Shown in pieces: positions 16,228 to 25,774 of a DNA stretch of 59,310 bases. The stretch's first letter is position 1; every line of letters begins with the position of its first letter. Below the pieces are notes generated by a model. It was not told the DNA's origin. It saw only the letters and a list, made by a program, of their open reading frames with translations, and did no database searches. A program made the position numbers and the translations under genes. The DNA lies in IMG/VR virus record IMGVR_UViG_3300009161_000051, positions 1 to 59,310 of that record, one strand, 5' to 3'. Source of the stretch: a virus.

Positions 16228-19200
16228 GTGGGTAGCAAGGGTAGCCAAACATCAACCTCAACGTACAAGCCTCCAAAAGAGGTAATGGATAATTACAGGT
16301 ACGTTACAGACCTTGCTAAACAAGTGGCTGCAACTCCTTATGAAAGATATAAAGGTGAGCTTGTTGCCGGAATGACGCCAACCCAAATGGCTGGCATTCA
16401 GAACGTAAACCAAGCTCAGGGAATGGCTCTTCCGTATTATCAAGAAGCTACTTCACTCGCGTCAGATGCGGCTACTGCGGGTGATACAAGGAATTTCAAG
16501 CAAAGCGACATTGATACTTATATGTCTCCTTATTTGAATAATGTCGTTGGTAGCACGATGGCTAACCTTGAGGAGCAGAATAAGCGTCAACGGCAAGACC
16601 TTGTTGGGACAGCTATTTCTCGCGGGGCATTTGGGGGTGATCGGGGCAAAATTGCAGAAGCAGAGTTGAACCGTCAGCAGGGTCTATCTACTGGCAAGAC
16701 ACTGAGCGATCTTCTTCAAGGTGGTTATAGTCAGGCTTTGGGTCAATTTAATCAGGGCATCGCCAATAAGTTCACTGGTGCTGGTCAGATAGCTGGATAC
16801 GGCACAGGCGCACAACAGTCCGTCCTTCAAGGCGCACAGGCTCAGATGGCTGCTGGAGCGCAACAACAGGCTGTACGTCAAGCACAAGACACTGCTAATT
16901 ATCAGCAGTTTCAACAACAACAGGCTTATCCGTTCCAAACATCGCAATACTTGGCTAACATTACTCAGGGTATTGGCGCACAGTCCGGCGGCACAAGCAC
17001 TCAGACCCAACCCGGCCCAAGCATGGGTGGTCAGGTTCTTGGTTTTGCAACAGCAATGGCAGGTATGCCTTGGTCTGATATCCGTCTGAAAGAGAATGTC
17101 GGCGTTATCGGTAAGACCTTTGATGGTCAGCCTATCTACAAATACAACCTTAAAGGTCAAGAACAGACCCAAATTGGTTTGATGGCTCAGGACGTTGAAA
17201 AGCGTAACCCTGATGCTGTTCATCAATATAAAGGGTTCAAGAAGGTTGATTATGATGCAGCTACACATGATGCTGAAAAGCGCGGACACTTTGCGTTTGG
17301 TGGTGTAGTCCCTCGCTACGCTGATGGCGGCAGCATCAATGATATCATCCAGAGCCTTCAGGATTATCAAGAGCCGGGTGCTACACCTTTGCCATATGGG
17401 CAGTACGGTGCGCCTTACGGTTCTAATAAATCACCAATCTTTCCAAAAGAAGCACTCAAGGGATTGGGCGGGATGGGTCGTGGTCAAACACCTGCGGGAG
17501 CGGAGGAGAATTACATTCCTCGTGCGCCTAGGATTCAAGAACAGGAAAGTCCTGTCGATGCTTTGAAAAAAGGTCTACAGGCTATGTCTCCTGCCCAGAC
17601 AGCCAACCTTAAATCTAACATGGGTTCTCTTGGCCTTGGTAGTAAGGGTAAGACGCTGTACACGGCTCCTATTGGGCCAAGCTCTACTGGCGATCCCATG
17701 CAAGCAGGTCTTGTCTCTAAAAAAGACGAGAGCGTACTTGAGCATGGCTTGAACTATTTGTTTCCGTCATTGTTTAAAAATCATGGCGGCGGTGTTGTTG
17801 GTCGCAATCACTATGAAGATGGTGGCGCACCTACATACAAAGTACAACCGCAAAATGTTGAAGATATGCCTCAATATCAACAGGCATTACTACAAGCAAT
17901 TTACGGCCCTGAGAGCGGCGGCAGATACGACATTATGCAGGGCGGAAAAGAAACTTTTGATACTTCTGGGCCTCACCCTAATCGTGTAGCTCAAGGTGGA
18001 GAAAGCACTGCTGCTGGAGCAGGTCAGTTCATCAACAGCACTTGGAATGATGTTACTGGCGGTGCGCCAATGACAAAACCTTATCAAGATGCAGCAACAT
18101 TGGCATTAGCTAAACGCGATTTTAATAGGCGTACAGGACAAGATTTAGACACTGTGTTGCAAGAACAAGGCGTAACACCAGATGTTTTAAAAGCACTGTC
18201 TCCTACTTGGGTAGCACTTGCTAATAAACCTGCTTCAGGAGCGGTTGCAGCGGGTGATATGAGCCGTGGTCCGGGTCTTGTGCCTCCAGATGGAGAAGCA
18301 CAGCCCAGCAGCCTGTTGGAGCGCGTTACAGGCATGAAACTGTCTGAAGAGGCGCGTTCAGGTCTTCTGGCTGCTGGCCTTGGCATGATGGCGTCACGTT
18401 CACCGTTCATGGGCGTTGCTATTGGTGAAGGCGGTCTTGGTGGCTTGCAGACGTATTATAATGCGTTGGCTAACAAACGGGCTGGCGAGAAGCAACAAGC
18501 TGAAACTGAAGTTGCAAAACGCACAGTTGCAGTTTCTGAAGCTGGCGTTCCAATTGAACGGCAACGTGTTGATATTGATCAGAAAGCTAAAAATCTTGAA
18601 GCGTACAAGTTTTGGATTGCTTCATTTGTACCAGTGCCACAAAAAGATGGTAGCATATTATACCGTGATCAATCAGGCCAATTGATAGATGAAAAAACAT
18701 ACCGTGAAAGAATTTCTTCTGCTTTAAACTCATTGGGGTTGGCTCCCTTTGAAGTGAGCACACCAAAATCTAATACATCTACGACTGCCGCAGACTCAGC
18801 ACTGGGAGGTGTCAATAAACCAACTACTGAAGCTCCTACCGCAGGTGGCGTTGTTCCTTCTGCTGTTGAGCCTCCTAAAGAAGTTGTTCAATCTGCTCCT
18901 AAATTTGTCAGGGAAGAAGATTTATTAAATCCTCCGCTTGCGGCAGCTAAAGTTGGTACACAAACAGAAAACGTGCCTGTCAATACACCTAATGAAAAAA
19001 TGGTTATTGATGCGGACAACCCTACTATTCTTGACAGACTTGCTAATGAACAAATGAAAATTATGAAAACATATGAAGATCGTGGTTTAACTGCACCACC
19101 TTCTGCCAAAACTTTGTATGATTCATATGTTGCAAGAAGAACGGCAATTCTTGAAGGAAAACAACCTGTTGAATTTAAAGACGGTACGGCAGGAATATAT

Positions 19201-19941
19201 CCTGCTGTAAAAGAAGCTAAACTTGCTGAAACGGCAGAAACAGAAGCTGCTAAAGCTCTACGAGGTCAAGGAGATAAAATTTTAGCAGAAGCTAACGCAA
19301 GTCGCTCGGCAGCATATTCAATGCAAATGCGTTTGGATGGCATGAGAGAATCTATCAAACAACTTCCTGAAGAAGGATGGTTATCACTGGGATATATGGC
19401 TCCAGAAAGATTAGAAGTTGCTAAAGGGATAAATTTCTTTGGAGCATTTTTGAAAGATTTTACGGGGCGGGAAATTTATGCACCAATTGATCCTCAAGCA
19501 CTAGGTGCGGCTGAAGATGTATTCAAAAATACGTTTAAACTTGCTACTGATATGGCACAGCAATTGGGTCGCGAGCCGGGGTTCATTTTGGAGAGAATTC
19601 AACAAGCTAATCCGGGTATTGAAAATTCAAAAATGGGCTATGATCGCATTGCCGCAGGTATGCAAGCTACAGCTCAATACGCAATTGAAAAAGCTAATTT
19701 TCAAGAAAAATGGTATGACGACCATAAAGGTAACATGAGCGGTTCTGAAACGGCTTTTCACGAGGCCAACCCGCCTGAGAAATATATTAGACTTGCTATT
19801 GTATCGACGATTCCACCTGAAAAAGTAGAAAAATTTGTAAACTATGCTACAAAATTTAAAGGATATGATCTTTCTAAAGCTAAAACTATATTTGACAAAG
19901 AATATGGTAAAGGTGTTTCTGACATAGTATTGGGTAAATAA
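16228..19941 (+). CDS. Large virion protein with internal S74 self-cleavage-like domain and lysozyme-like domain
   Basis: 1237 residues, GTG start after AAGGAG. Order: N-terminal helical domain (TPTQMAGIQNVNQAQGMALP, Q/A-rich to residue 260); SDIRLKENVGVIGKTFDGQP at about 282-302 with later IGLMAQDVEKRNPDAV, the signature of the S74 intramolecular chaperone, expected to self-cleave before Ser283; two GG motifs (FGGVVPRYADGG, GGGVVGRNHYEDGG); a lysozyme-like domain at 550-690 with GPESGGRYDIMQGG (Glu562) and ESTAAGAGQFINSTW, resembling GH104 (lambda R type); a long coiled-coil C-terminus. Probably ejected with the DNA and able to open peptidoglycan. Confidence 0.75.
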   Translation: MGSKGSQTSTSTYKPPKEVMDNYRYVTDLAKQVAATPYERYKGELVAGMTPTQMAGIQNVNQAQGMALPYYQEATSLASDAATAGDTRNFKQSDIDTYMSPYLNNVVGSTMANLEEQNKRQRQDLVGTAISRGAFGGDRGKIAEAELNRQQGLSTGKTLSDLLQGGYSQALGQFNQGIANKFTGAGQIAGYGTGAQQSVLQGAQAQMAAGAQQQAVRQAQDTANYQQFQQQQAYPFQTSQYLANITQGIGAQSGGTSTQTQPGPSMGGQVLGFATAMAGMPWSDIRLKENVGVIGKTFDGQPIYKYNLKGQEQTQIGLMAQDVEKRNPDAVHQYKGFKKVDYDAATHDAEKRGHFAFGGVVPRYADGGSINDIIQSLQDYQEPGATPLPYGQYGAPYGSNKSPIFPKEALKGLGGMGRGQTPAGAEENYIPRAPRIQEQESPVDALKKGLQAMSPAQTANLKSNMGSLGLGSKGKTLYTAPIGPSSTGDPMQAGLVSKKDESVLEHGLNYLFPSLFKNHGGGVVGRNHYEDGGAPTYKVQPQNVEDMPQYQQALLQAIYGPESGGRYDIMQGGKETFDTSGPHPNRVAQGGESTAAGAGQFINSTWNDVTGGAPMTKPYQDAATLALAKRDFNRRTGQDLDTVLQEQGVTPDVLKALSPTWVALANKPASGAVAAGDMSRGPGLVPPDGEAQPSSLLERVTGMKLSEEARSGLLAAGLGMMASRSPFMGVAIGEGGLGGLQTYYNALANKRAGEKQQAETEVAKRTVAVSEAGVPIERQRVDIDQKAKNLEAYKFWIASFVPVPQKDGSILYRDQSGQLIDEKTYRERISSALNSLGLAPFEVSTPKSNTSTTAADSALGGVNKPTTEAPTAGGVVPSAVEPPKEVVQSAPKFVREEDLLNPPLAAAKVGTQTENVPVNTPNEKMVIDADNPTILDRLANEQMKIMKTYEDRGLTAPPSAKTLYDSYVARRTAILEGKQPVEFKDGTAGIYPAVKEAKLAETAETEAAKALRGQGDKILAEANASRSAAYSMQMRLDGMRESIKQLPEEGWLSLGYMAPERLEVAKGINFFGAFLKDFTGREIYAPIDPQALGAAEDVFKNTFKLATDMAQQLGREPGFILERIQQANPGIENSKMGYDRIAAGMQATAQYAIEKANFQEKWYDDHKGNMSGSETAFHEANPPEKYIRLAIVSTIPPEKVEKFVNYATKFKGYDLSKAKTIFDKEYGKGVSDIVLGK

Positions 19942-19942
19942 G

Positions 19943-22336
19943 ATGGTTGATCCTGTCCAATTGCAAGAACCAGATGAAGTTTTTTCTCTGTCTAGTCCTA
20001 AGCAGCAAACTGCTCCATCTCTTGCTATGCCAGATGAAGAATTTGTTTTGTCTCCCAGCAAAGCAGCACAGCCACAACCTCAAACCCAATTGTCACCTGC
20101 TGAAGCGGAACACGCTGCACGGGTTCAAGCTATGCGTTCAAAAGCAGCGGAACAGGTTGGTAAGGAAAGTTTTGTTCCGGCAATGACGCCTGACATATAT
20201 AACTTTCCTATCATTGGCGCACCGATTGAAAAAGGTCTGGCTTATGCGGGTGCTGCTCTTGGCGCGGGAGAAGGCGACACTGTAGAGGAAAGATACAGAA
20301 ACCAAATTGCTCTTGAAGAAGCCAAGAGAGCAGAAAGACAAAAACAAAGTCCGACCGCATCCAAATTTGCTACTGCTCAAGAAATTGCAACTGGCGTTGT
20401 TGCTCTTCCTGAAATTGGAATTGAAGCAGGGCTAGTAAAATTGGGATCGGCTTTTCCTAAGATTGCGACAATCTTTGGCAGAACAGCAGAGTCTTTAGTT
20501 TATGGTGGTGCTGATGCAGCCTCCAAAGCACCCCCCGGCGCAACAACTGAAGACATGGTGGCAAGAGCAAAAGAATCAGTTGTTCCATCCTTGATAGGCG
20601 TTGCAGCATCTCCTTTGGTTCAAAAAGGATTTAATATTGTAGCAAACAAATTTGGTCGTACTGCTGTTGATTCTGCTGGAAATTTAACGCCAAAAGCAAT
20701 TTTAGCTGCAAAAGAAGCGGGTTTGGATGACAATGCAATTGCTGACCTGAAGGATTTGCTTGTTGAGCAATTTACAAGCAAAGGCGTAACTCCAGCAGCA
20801 GCCAGAGAAGCGCAGTTTGCTGAATTTGGCGTCAAACCAACACTTGGGCAAGCGACACAAGATGTTGCCCAAATTGGCAAAGAATCTAAAATACCAATAG
20901 AAGATTTTAGAGCATCTCAAATTGATGCAGTCAGTGAAGCTGAAAAGAAATTGATTGGTTCACCATATGTAGGTGAGGCGGGTGAAATTCCAACACAGGC
21001 CGCTATCGATGCCCAAAAAGCATTAGCAGCAGGTGCTGGAAAAGCTAAGGGAGCCGCTGAAAAGAAATATGAAGAATTTGGTAAATCCAGTGGGCTTCTT
21101 GCTCCTCAAGGATTAGCTGATTTTTCATTTAAAGTTAAAGATGCAATTCCATTTGAATTGCGTCCCAGAAAAAATATGCATCCTATTTCTTCAGACGCTT
21201 TAAACATCATTTCTGATGAAATTGATGCTATTGGTGCAAAAGCATTGGCAATAGGCCCACAAATGCCAAATCCCATATCAACTTTGCAGCATTTAGAAAA
21301 CGTCAGGAAGCTCTTAAATCAAAATTACATAGCTGCTAAACAAAGTGGTGAGCTTGGTAATTATTCTGCTGTTATCAATTCATTTGATAATGAAGTTGAA
21401 AAATTGGTTAATAGTTTGCATTTCTCTGGCGATCCAGATGCACCAAAACTGATCAAAGAAGCTCGGCAGTTGTGGTCGCAATATAAAAAGACTTATGGCG
21501 TCCGTCATGGAAAAGATGACGCCGGAAAAATGATTGACAATCTAGTCAATGAAACAAAAAATCCTGCTGATTTGGTAAATGCGTTATTTAATATTTCTGC
21601 ATCTGGCGGTGCTAGGGGAAGCACGGAACGTCTTTATAACCGCATTCAGAACGCAATTGGTAAATCAAATCCTGAAGTTATTTCTGCAATCAATGCCGGA
21701 TTAAAGGCAAAACTTCTTGCCCCTAAAACTTCCGACAGAATTGCTTCTTTTAAAGAAGTAGCGGACAGAATTGAAAAAATGACACAAGGGCCGCAAAGCA
21801 TTTTGTTAAAAAAAATAATGTCTCCAGAGGAATTCCGCCAAATACAAAGGTATGGCAAAGTTTCTCGGATGCTATCAACAAAAGGCGTAGTTCCGTCAAA
21901 CGCTACTATAATGAGGACATTGACCAGTTATGGTTTGAAAGGTGCTGCAATTGCAATTGGAGCATTACATGGCCCAGTCTCGGCTCTTGTTGCTCCATTT
22001 GTTGAACATTTGGCTGAAAAAGGCGTATCAAATCTTTTACAGAAAAATGCAATTAAACAAGCAACTAAAGGTGCGCCGTACGTTAAAAATGTTGCACCGC
22101 CTAAAGCTGGCAGGGCAGGTTCAAAAATACCCGCTTTGTATGAAGAATCGGTAGACAGTCGAGAAGGTAGAGCTTCCGGCGGTCGCATTAGTATGGCTGC
22201 TGATCGTTTGGTGCGTGAAGCTATGAAAAACCAAAGGATGATTGGTAACCATACCGAACAGATGCTATCCATGCCAGATGATGCTATTGTCAGCGCACTT
22301 GATGTTGCTAAGAAGACCCTCGGAGGAGCCATATAA
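19943..22336 (+). CDS. Large internal virion or ejection-type protein
   Basis: 797 residues, Ala/Lys-rich and helical, following the 1237-aa gene by one base. Features: acidic head with two repeats (PDEVFSLSS and PDEEFVLSP), hydrophobic stretches around IATGVVALPEIGIEAGLVKL and LVYGGADAASKAPPG, long helical region, and a C-terminal tail ASGGRISMAADRLVREAMKN. No enzymatic motif recognised. Size, composition and position match internal proteins injected into the cell by short-tailed phages. The last codon overlaps the next start. Confidence 0.7.
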   Translation: MVDPVQLQEPDEVFSLSSPKQQTAPSLAMPDEEFVLSPSKAAQPQPQTQLSPAEAEHAARVQAMRSKAAEQVGKESFVPAMTPDIYNFPIIGAPIEKGLAYAGAALGAGEGDTVEERYRNQIALEEAKRAERQKQSPTASKFATAQEIATGVVALPEIGIEAGLVKLGSAFPKIATIFGRTAESLVYGGADAASKAPPGATTEDMVARAKESVVPSLIGVAASPLVQKGFNIVANKFGRTAVDSAGNLTPKAILAAKEAGLDDNAIADLKDLLVEQFTSKGVTPAAAREAQFAEFGVKPTLGQATQDVAQIGKESKIPIEDFRASQIDAVSEAEKKLIGSPYVGEAGEIPTQAAIDAQKALAAGAGKAKGAAEKKYEEFGKSSGLLAPQGLADFSFKVKDAIPFELRPRKNMHPISSDALNIISDEIDAIGAKALAIGPQMPNPISTLQHLENVRKLLNQNYIAAKQSGELGNYSAVINSFDNEVEKLVNSLHFSGDPDAPKLIKEARQLWSQYKKTYGVRHGKDDAGKMIDNLVNETKNPADLVNALFNISASGGARGSTERLYNRIQNAIGKSNPEVISAINAGLKAKLLAPKTSDRIASFKEVADRIEKMTQGPQSILLKKIMSPEEFRQIQRYGKVSRMLSTKGVVPSNATIMRTLTSYGLKGAAIAIGALHGPVSALVAPFVEHLAEKGVSNLLQKNAIKQATKGAPYVKNVAPPKAGRAGSKIPALYEESVDSREGRASGGRISMAADRLVREAMKNQRMIGNHTEQMLSMPDDAIVSALDVAKKTLGGAI

Positions 22337-22947
22337 TGACCACCTATACCGTCAACAAATACATCGCAAAGCCAGCAAATGGTGGTTTTCCAAATGCTTG
22401 GGATGTTCCTGTAAACAGCGACTGGGACATTATTGACAAAGCTTTTGGTTCTGAAGTTACAAAAGCACTTGTTGGCAACACAGCTACTGTAACTCTTACT
22501 CAAGCACAAAACCAACGCATCCTACTGACGGGCGTTCTTACTGCGGCAGGAACCGTCACAATCCCGTATCAAGACGGAAGTGTTATAACGGCTGTCGGCG
22601 GTATGTGGGTTGTGAACAATGAAACTACTGGCGTTGATGGCTCTGGTGCGGCATGGCCTGTGACCGTCAAAACGGTAGTTGCGGGTAGCGTTGGTGTTGT
22701 TGTAGAACGTGACAAGCGGTCGCTTGTTTACTCTGATGGGACAGATGTGTTGTTTGCCGATGACCGTGCTGGCGGCGGCGGTGCAACTGGCGGCGGCGAC
22801 GATGCGATCTTCTATGAGAACGATCTTGTTGTCACAGTGGACTATTCAATTCCCGCCACAAAGAACGCAATGACAGCAGGGCCGATTAGCGTAGACCCCG
22901 GCATCACTGTAACAATCCCTGCTACATCAACGTGGACAATTGTCTAA
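22336..22947 (+). CDS. Structural protein, possibly fibre or tail appendage
   Basis: 203 residues. The first 40 (NKYIAKPANGGFPNAWDVPV, then NSDWDIIDKAFG) resemble the N-termini of phage appendage proteins, followed by beta segments (NQRILLTGVLTAAGTVTIPY) and a Gly-rich linker (GGGGATGGGDD). It ends in VTIPATSTWTIV. It is the last gene of the rightward structural run and meets the leftward operon tail to tail with three bases between. Confidence 0.65.
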   Translation: MTTYTVNKYIAKPANGGFPNAWDVPVNSDWDIIDKAFGSEVTKALVGNTATVTLTQAQNQRILLTGVLTAAGTVTIPYQDGSVITAVGGMWVVNNETTGVDGSGAAWPVTVKTVVAGSVGVVVERDKRSLVYSDGTDVLFADDRAGGGGATGGGDDAIFYENDLVVTVDYSIPATKNAMTAGPISVDPGITVTIPATSTWTIV

Positions 22948-22950
22948 CAC

Positions 22951-23307
22951 CTAACGCAACACGACCGTCCCATCCATTTTCTTTTTCCAACGAGATTTTT
23001 TACCACATGGGAGCGGTGATTTTGATTGCTTCAAGCCAAGACTGGATGCCTTAACCCGTTTGGCTTTAGCAGCCATAGAGTGGTCCTGTTTTGTTTTCTC
23101 TCCTGCACAACCTTTGCAGGTGAGACGTATATTATCATCATTATCGGTTCCGCCTAACTCTAAAGCGCGGACATGTTCAAAAATGAATCCACCCGTAAAT
23201 AGCTTCATGGAACAGATCATGCATTTGCCTTGCTCACGTTCCCAGATTGATAATTTGCGCCGAACGGAAAGGTTCCCGCGCTTTGTTGTTCCCATATCCT
23301 CAATCAT
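22951..23307 (-). CDS. HNH endonuclease
   Basis: 118 residues. Pattern CMICSMKLFTGGFIFEHVRA then LELGGTDNDDNIRLTCKGCA shows an HNH core: two CxxC zinc pairs (CMIC and CKGC), a central His in FEHVRAL, and Asn in DNIRL. A basic tail follows. HNH nucleases near packaging genes can cut DNA at packaging; here it ends the leftward recombination operon, so either a DNA-metabolism role or a homing-type nuclease is possible. Overlaps its upstream neighbour by four bases. Confidence 0.85.
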   Translation of the reverse strand: MIEDMGTTKRGNLSVRRKLSIWEREQGKCMICSMKLFTGGFIFEHVRALELGGTDNDDNIRLTCKGCAGEKTKQDHSMAAKAKRVKASSLGLKQSKSPLPCGKKSRWKKKMDGTVVLR

Positions 23308-23783
23308 GCCGTGCCTTTTGATTTAGGGAAAATGACATGTTCAAGAGGACACAGATACATCTCTTCAAAGTTCCCTGTGTTTGGCATTAACAAATTCTCA
23401 ACAAACCAATGCGGTTTGGTATCCCAATAAATTATTCCTATGTGTGTCATTACACTATTAACAAAAATGTATGCCAAAGGTGTTGGAGAAGCTCTATCTA
23501 TTGATTTTTTACTGGCTACGATTGCTCTTTTGAAGGGAAAATCCTCGCGACAGGTAAACATATTTTTCTTCATATGTTTGACCTCAACACGACCGTTATT
23601 TCTGCCTTCAATAATAATGTCTCCGTTGTCTACATAAGACATATGCTCTGATGCCGTAGGAGCGTATTTGTATGCAGGTATGGAAACTGAATAACCGTTC
23701 CGATGAAGATATTCCGCAACCTTAAACACAGCGGGTCGAGAGCCATCAACTCGTTTCAGAAAACTTTGGTGTTGTTCACTCAT
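23304..23783 (-). CDS. PD-(D/E)XK-like nuclease
   Basis: 159 residues. The central pattern NGDIIIEGRNNGRVEVKHMK places an Asp on a strand, then a Glu-x-Lys on the next, as in the PD-(D/E)XK nuclease fold. The N-terminal AVFKVAEYLHRNGYSVSIPA is the usual first helix and strand. Located in a recombination operon, it may be a nuclease acting with Erf, or a Holliday-junction-like enzyme. Overlaps both neighbours by four bases, indicating translational coupling. Confidence 0.65.
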   Translation of the reverse strand: MSEQHQSFLKRVDGSRPAVFKVAEYLHRNGYSVSIPAYKYAPTASEHMSYVDNGDIIIEGRNNGRVEVKHMKKNMFTCREDFPFKRAIVASKKSIDRASPTPLAYIFVNSVMTHIGIIYWDTKPHWFVENLLMPNTGNFEEMYLCPLEHVIFPKSKGTA

Positions 23784-24118
23784 CTAAAGCTGTTACCTGC
23801 TCTTTGATTAGCTTGTTCAGAACGCCACGCCTCTATGACGGCATCGCACCGATTGCGTTCAGCACGTTCATATTCATCCTGCCTGATGGCGTCTACTTCT
23901 ACATCGACAGCATTGGCGTATAGCTGATGAGCTTCTGCCCATGCCTCTCGCAGGGTGGCAGATTTCTCGTCAGATTGGAGGATCAGGTTTGCCCTGATCC
24001 TCTTGCGCTGATGTTCAGCCCTGACGCGCATAGCTCTAGCTTCTGAAAGCGTTGCTGATGATGTAGCAAGATGGTTCAAAGCACCTTCCATCATGTCGTC
24101 AGTAATGAACTTAGTCAT
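23780..24118 (-). CDS. Unknown helical protein in recombination operon
   Basis: 112 residues from the ATG at 24118 (MTKFITDDMMEGALNHLATS), which has GGAG nine bases before it and overlaps the upstream stop. Longer in-frame starts exist but lie too close to the ribosome site. The protein is Arg/Glu/Ala-rich and helical (EARAMRVRAEHQRKRIRANL), with no motif I recognise. Possibly an accessory factor for the annealing or nuclease proteins on either side. Confidence 0.6.
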   Translation of the reverse strand: MTKFITDDMMEGALNHLATSSATLSEARAMRVRAEHQRKRIRANLILQSDEKSATLREAWAEAHQLYANAVDVEVDAIRQDEYERAERNRCDAVIEAWRSEQANQRAGNSFR

Positions 24119-24326
24119 CTTCATAAGCTCCAAAATTAGGATCAAACGGGGCAAGTGTTACCCAACATTCTCCCTGTGAATTTACCAGTGGCAGTGCCTC
24201 AAAACAAACATTGATGACTTCATTCTTACGCAAGAACGCTTTGCCAATTTTTGTTTTTCTAGTGCTACCATGCTTATCCATCCGATAGGTCAAAGCTACC
24301 CACTCTGTGACATTTTCATTTTTCAT
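24111..24326 (-). CDS. Small unknown protein in recombination operon
   Basis: 71 residues (MKNENVTEWVALTYRMDKHG, then KTKIGKAFLRKNEV). Beta-like, with a possible small barrel (INVCFEALPLV, GECWVTLAPFD). No family recognised. The ATG at 24326 overlaps the upstream TGA (TGATG), and the end overlaps the next gene by eight bases. Confidence 0.65.
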   Translation of the reverse strand: MKNENVTEWVALTYRMDKHGSTRKTKIGKAFLRKNEVINVCFEALPLVNSQGECWVTLAPFDPNFGAYEDD

Positions 24327-24613
24327 CAAAATGGAATTTCATCATCAGTAAAAGGTAGAGCGACAGGTGCAGATTTTGCTCTGCTGAGTGAAGACGTTCC
24401 TAAAGAAACAGGTTCAGATGTAGATTGCCGAGCTTCTTTTGCTTTTAAAGTTACATTCCAAAATTCACCGTTTGAACCATTTTTTGTAAAAACATTTATC
24501 CAATATTCTACACCTGAAACCTTAACGGTTCCTGTATAATCAGCATGATTTGGCATAGTCTTTTTTTGATTAACATTAAAAGAACCGCCATCGCCTTGTT
24601 GCTCGTAAGCCAT
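24326..24613 (-). CDS. Putative single-strand DNA-binding protein with SSB-type tip
   Basis: 95 residues. The first 60 are compact and beta-like (HADYTGTVKVSGVEYWINVF, then GEFWNVTLKAKE), as in small phage proteins thought to bind single-stranded DNA. A disordered Ser-rich linker follows and the C-terminus is FTDDEIPF, which matches the acidic tip of bacterial SSB proteins that recruits repair and replication partners. Directly downstream of Erf. SSB-like function is inferred from the tip and context. Confidence 0.65.
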   Translation of the reverse strand: MAYEQQGDGGSFNVNQKKTMPNHADYTGTVKVSGVEYWINVFTKNGSNGEFWNVTLKAKEARQSTSEPVSLGTSSLSRAKSAPVALPFTDDEIPF

Positions 24614-25287
24614 TATTTTTGATCCTTGCTTAATGCTGAAACACGGGTTTCACACATTCCCTTGATATTATCATAACTGCTAGTTCCGGGAGTTATACCA
24701 TATGTAACACGGTTTGTAGCTTCCTGTTTCCAAAACTCGCGCACCTGTTCAGCCGTTTCAGCCATCCCGATAGCTGTAGTTTGAATCTGAACATAAAGAG
24801 CAAGGTCTTCATCCGTAATCTTGAACTCGCTCTTTGTAACAATTGGCTTAACCTTCTGCACCTCAACCAATGGTTGCGCCTCAGTGGCCTCTGGATCGTC
24901 TCCAGTCTCAATCTGGAACAGTTTAAACAGCAGGTATTTATTGGCCCCTGTAATGGCTTTATAAAGCCCCTTGTCGCCAATACCGTTCTTGTTGCGGTCA
25001 TTGCCACAACCTGCCGCCATAATCTTGTCAGGCCACGTCTCTCCGCTTTCATGGACAAGTGTGTATGCAATCATAACGGTCGTGTTGCCATGATCGTCAA
25101 TCTTGCCAACATCCATGACTGAAGGAATCAACATCAATCCTTCCTCAATCATTGCAGGTCGCAGTTTGTCCAACAATGCGGCTTCACTTGCGTATTTGTA
25201 ACCGTGAAACTTGTTCTCACTGCTCTTTTGAACGTAACCAACTTTAGTCATTACGTTATGCAGTGCCTTTGCTATCTTCATGCTCAT
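24613..25287 (-). CDS. erf: ERF-family single-strand annealing protein
   Basis: 224 residues. The segment KSSENKFHGYKYASEAALLD, then LRPAMIEEGLMLIPSVMD and GDKGLYKAITGANKYLLFKL, is the ERF superfamily core (first seen in phage P22). These proteins anneal complementary single strands during phage recombination and genome circularisation. The C-terminal third (ITDEDLALYVQIQTTAIG) is the usual variable domain. It lies between the Gp157-like gene and the SSB-like gene, a common arrangement. Confidence 0.9.
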   Translation of the reverse strand: MSMKIAKALHNVMTKVGYVQKSSENKFHGYKYASEAALLDKLRPAMIEEGLMLIPSVMDVGKIDDHGNTTVMIAYTLVHESGETWPDKIMAAGCGNDRNKNGIGDKGLYKAITGANKYLLFKLFQIETGDDPEATEAQPLVEVQKVKPIVTKSEFKITDEDLALYVQIQTTAIGMAETAEQVREFWKQEATNRVTYGITPGTSSYDNIKGMCETRVSALSKDQK

Positions 25288-25288
25288 T

Positions 25289-25774
25289 TTATTGCCTTAT
25301 CATTAATGATGTGCCGCCATTGGACATGACACATCCTGCTACATCCATTTTTTGAAGCATTTCTTTTATCAGTGTTTTGTTTGGCTCCTTTTTAATTTTC
25401 ATAAAATCATCTGGGATGACTGATTCATCCAAAATCACAACTGAAGGCGGCTTATTGATTACAGAAACGGTTCCTGTCGCAAACTCCATCTTCTTAACGT
25501 CTGCAATCTCCATGAGCTTCTTAATTAACTCACGACCAAACTCAACACGCTTGTCAAACCTGCTTTTACGTTCTCGGATGCCGCGCAACTTCAATTCTGC
25601 AACTTCTGACAATGCGGATGCATCTTGAATCTTCAACAACATTGATTCAATCACTTCATTAAACTTTGTCGATCCTTCCAACATGTCTTTGCGGAGGTCT
25701 TCATCGTCTTTTAATTCTGGGTACGATTCCAAGAGATTGTTAATCGTCTGTTCCAAAACCATAACATTAAACAT
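25289..25774 (-). CDS. Siphovirus Gp157-like protein
   Basis: 161 residues with the Gp157 pattern: N-terminal helix (LEQTINNLLESYPELKDDED), long central helix (EVAELKLRGIRERKSRFDKR), then FATGTVSVINKPPSVVILDE followed by VIPDDFMKIKKEPNKTLIKE. This family (PF05565) is named for a Streptococcus phage protein once linked to phage resistance and is typically encoded beside ERF or SSB genes; the role is not established. Start at 25774 has AAGGA eight bases before. Confidence 0.8.
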   Translation of the reverse strand: MFNVMVLEQTINNLLESYPELKDDEDLRKDMLEGSTKFNEVIESMLLKIQDASALSEVAELKLRGIRERKSRFDKRVEFGRELIKKLMEIADVKKMEFATGTVSVINKPPSVVILDESVIPDDFMKIKKEPNKTLIKEMLQKMDVAGCVMSNGGTSLMIRQ

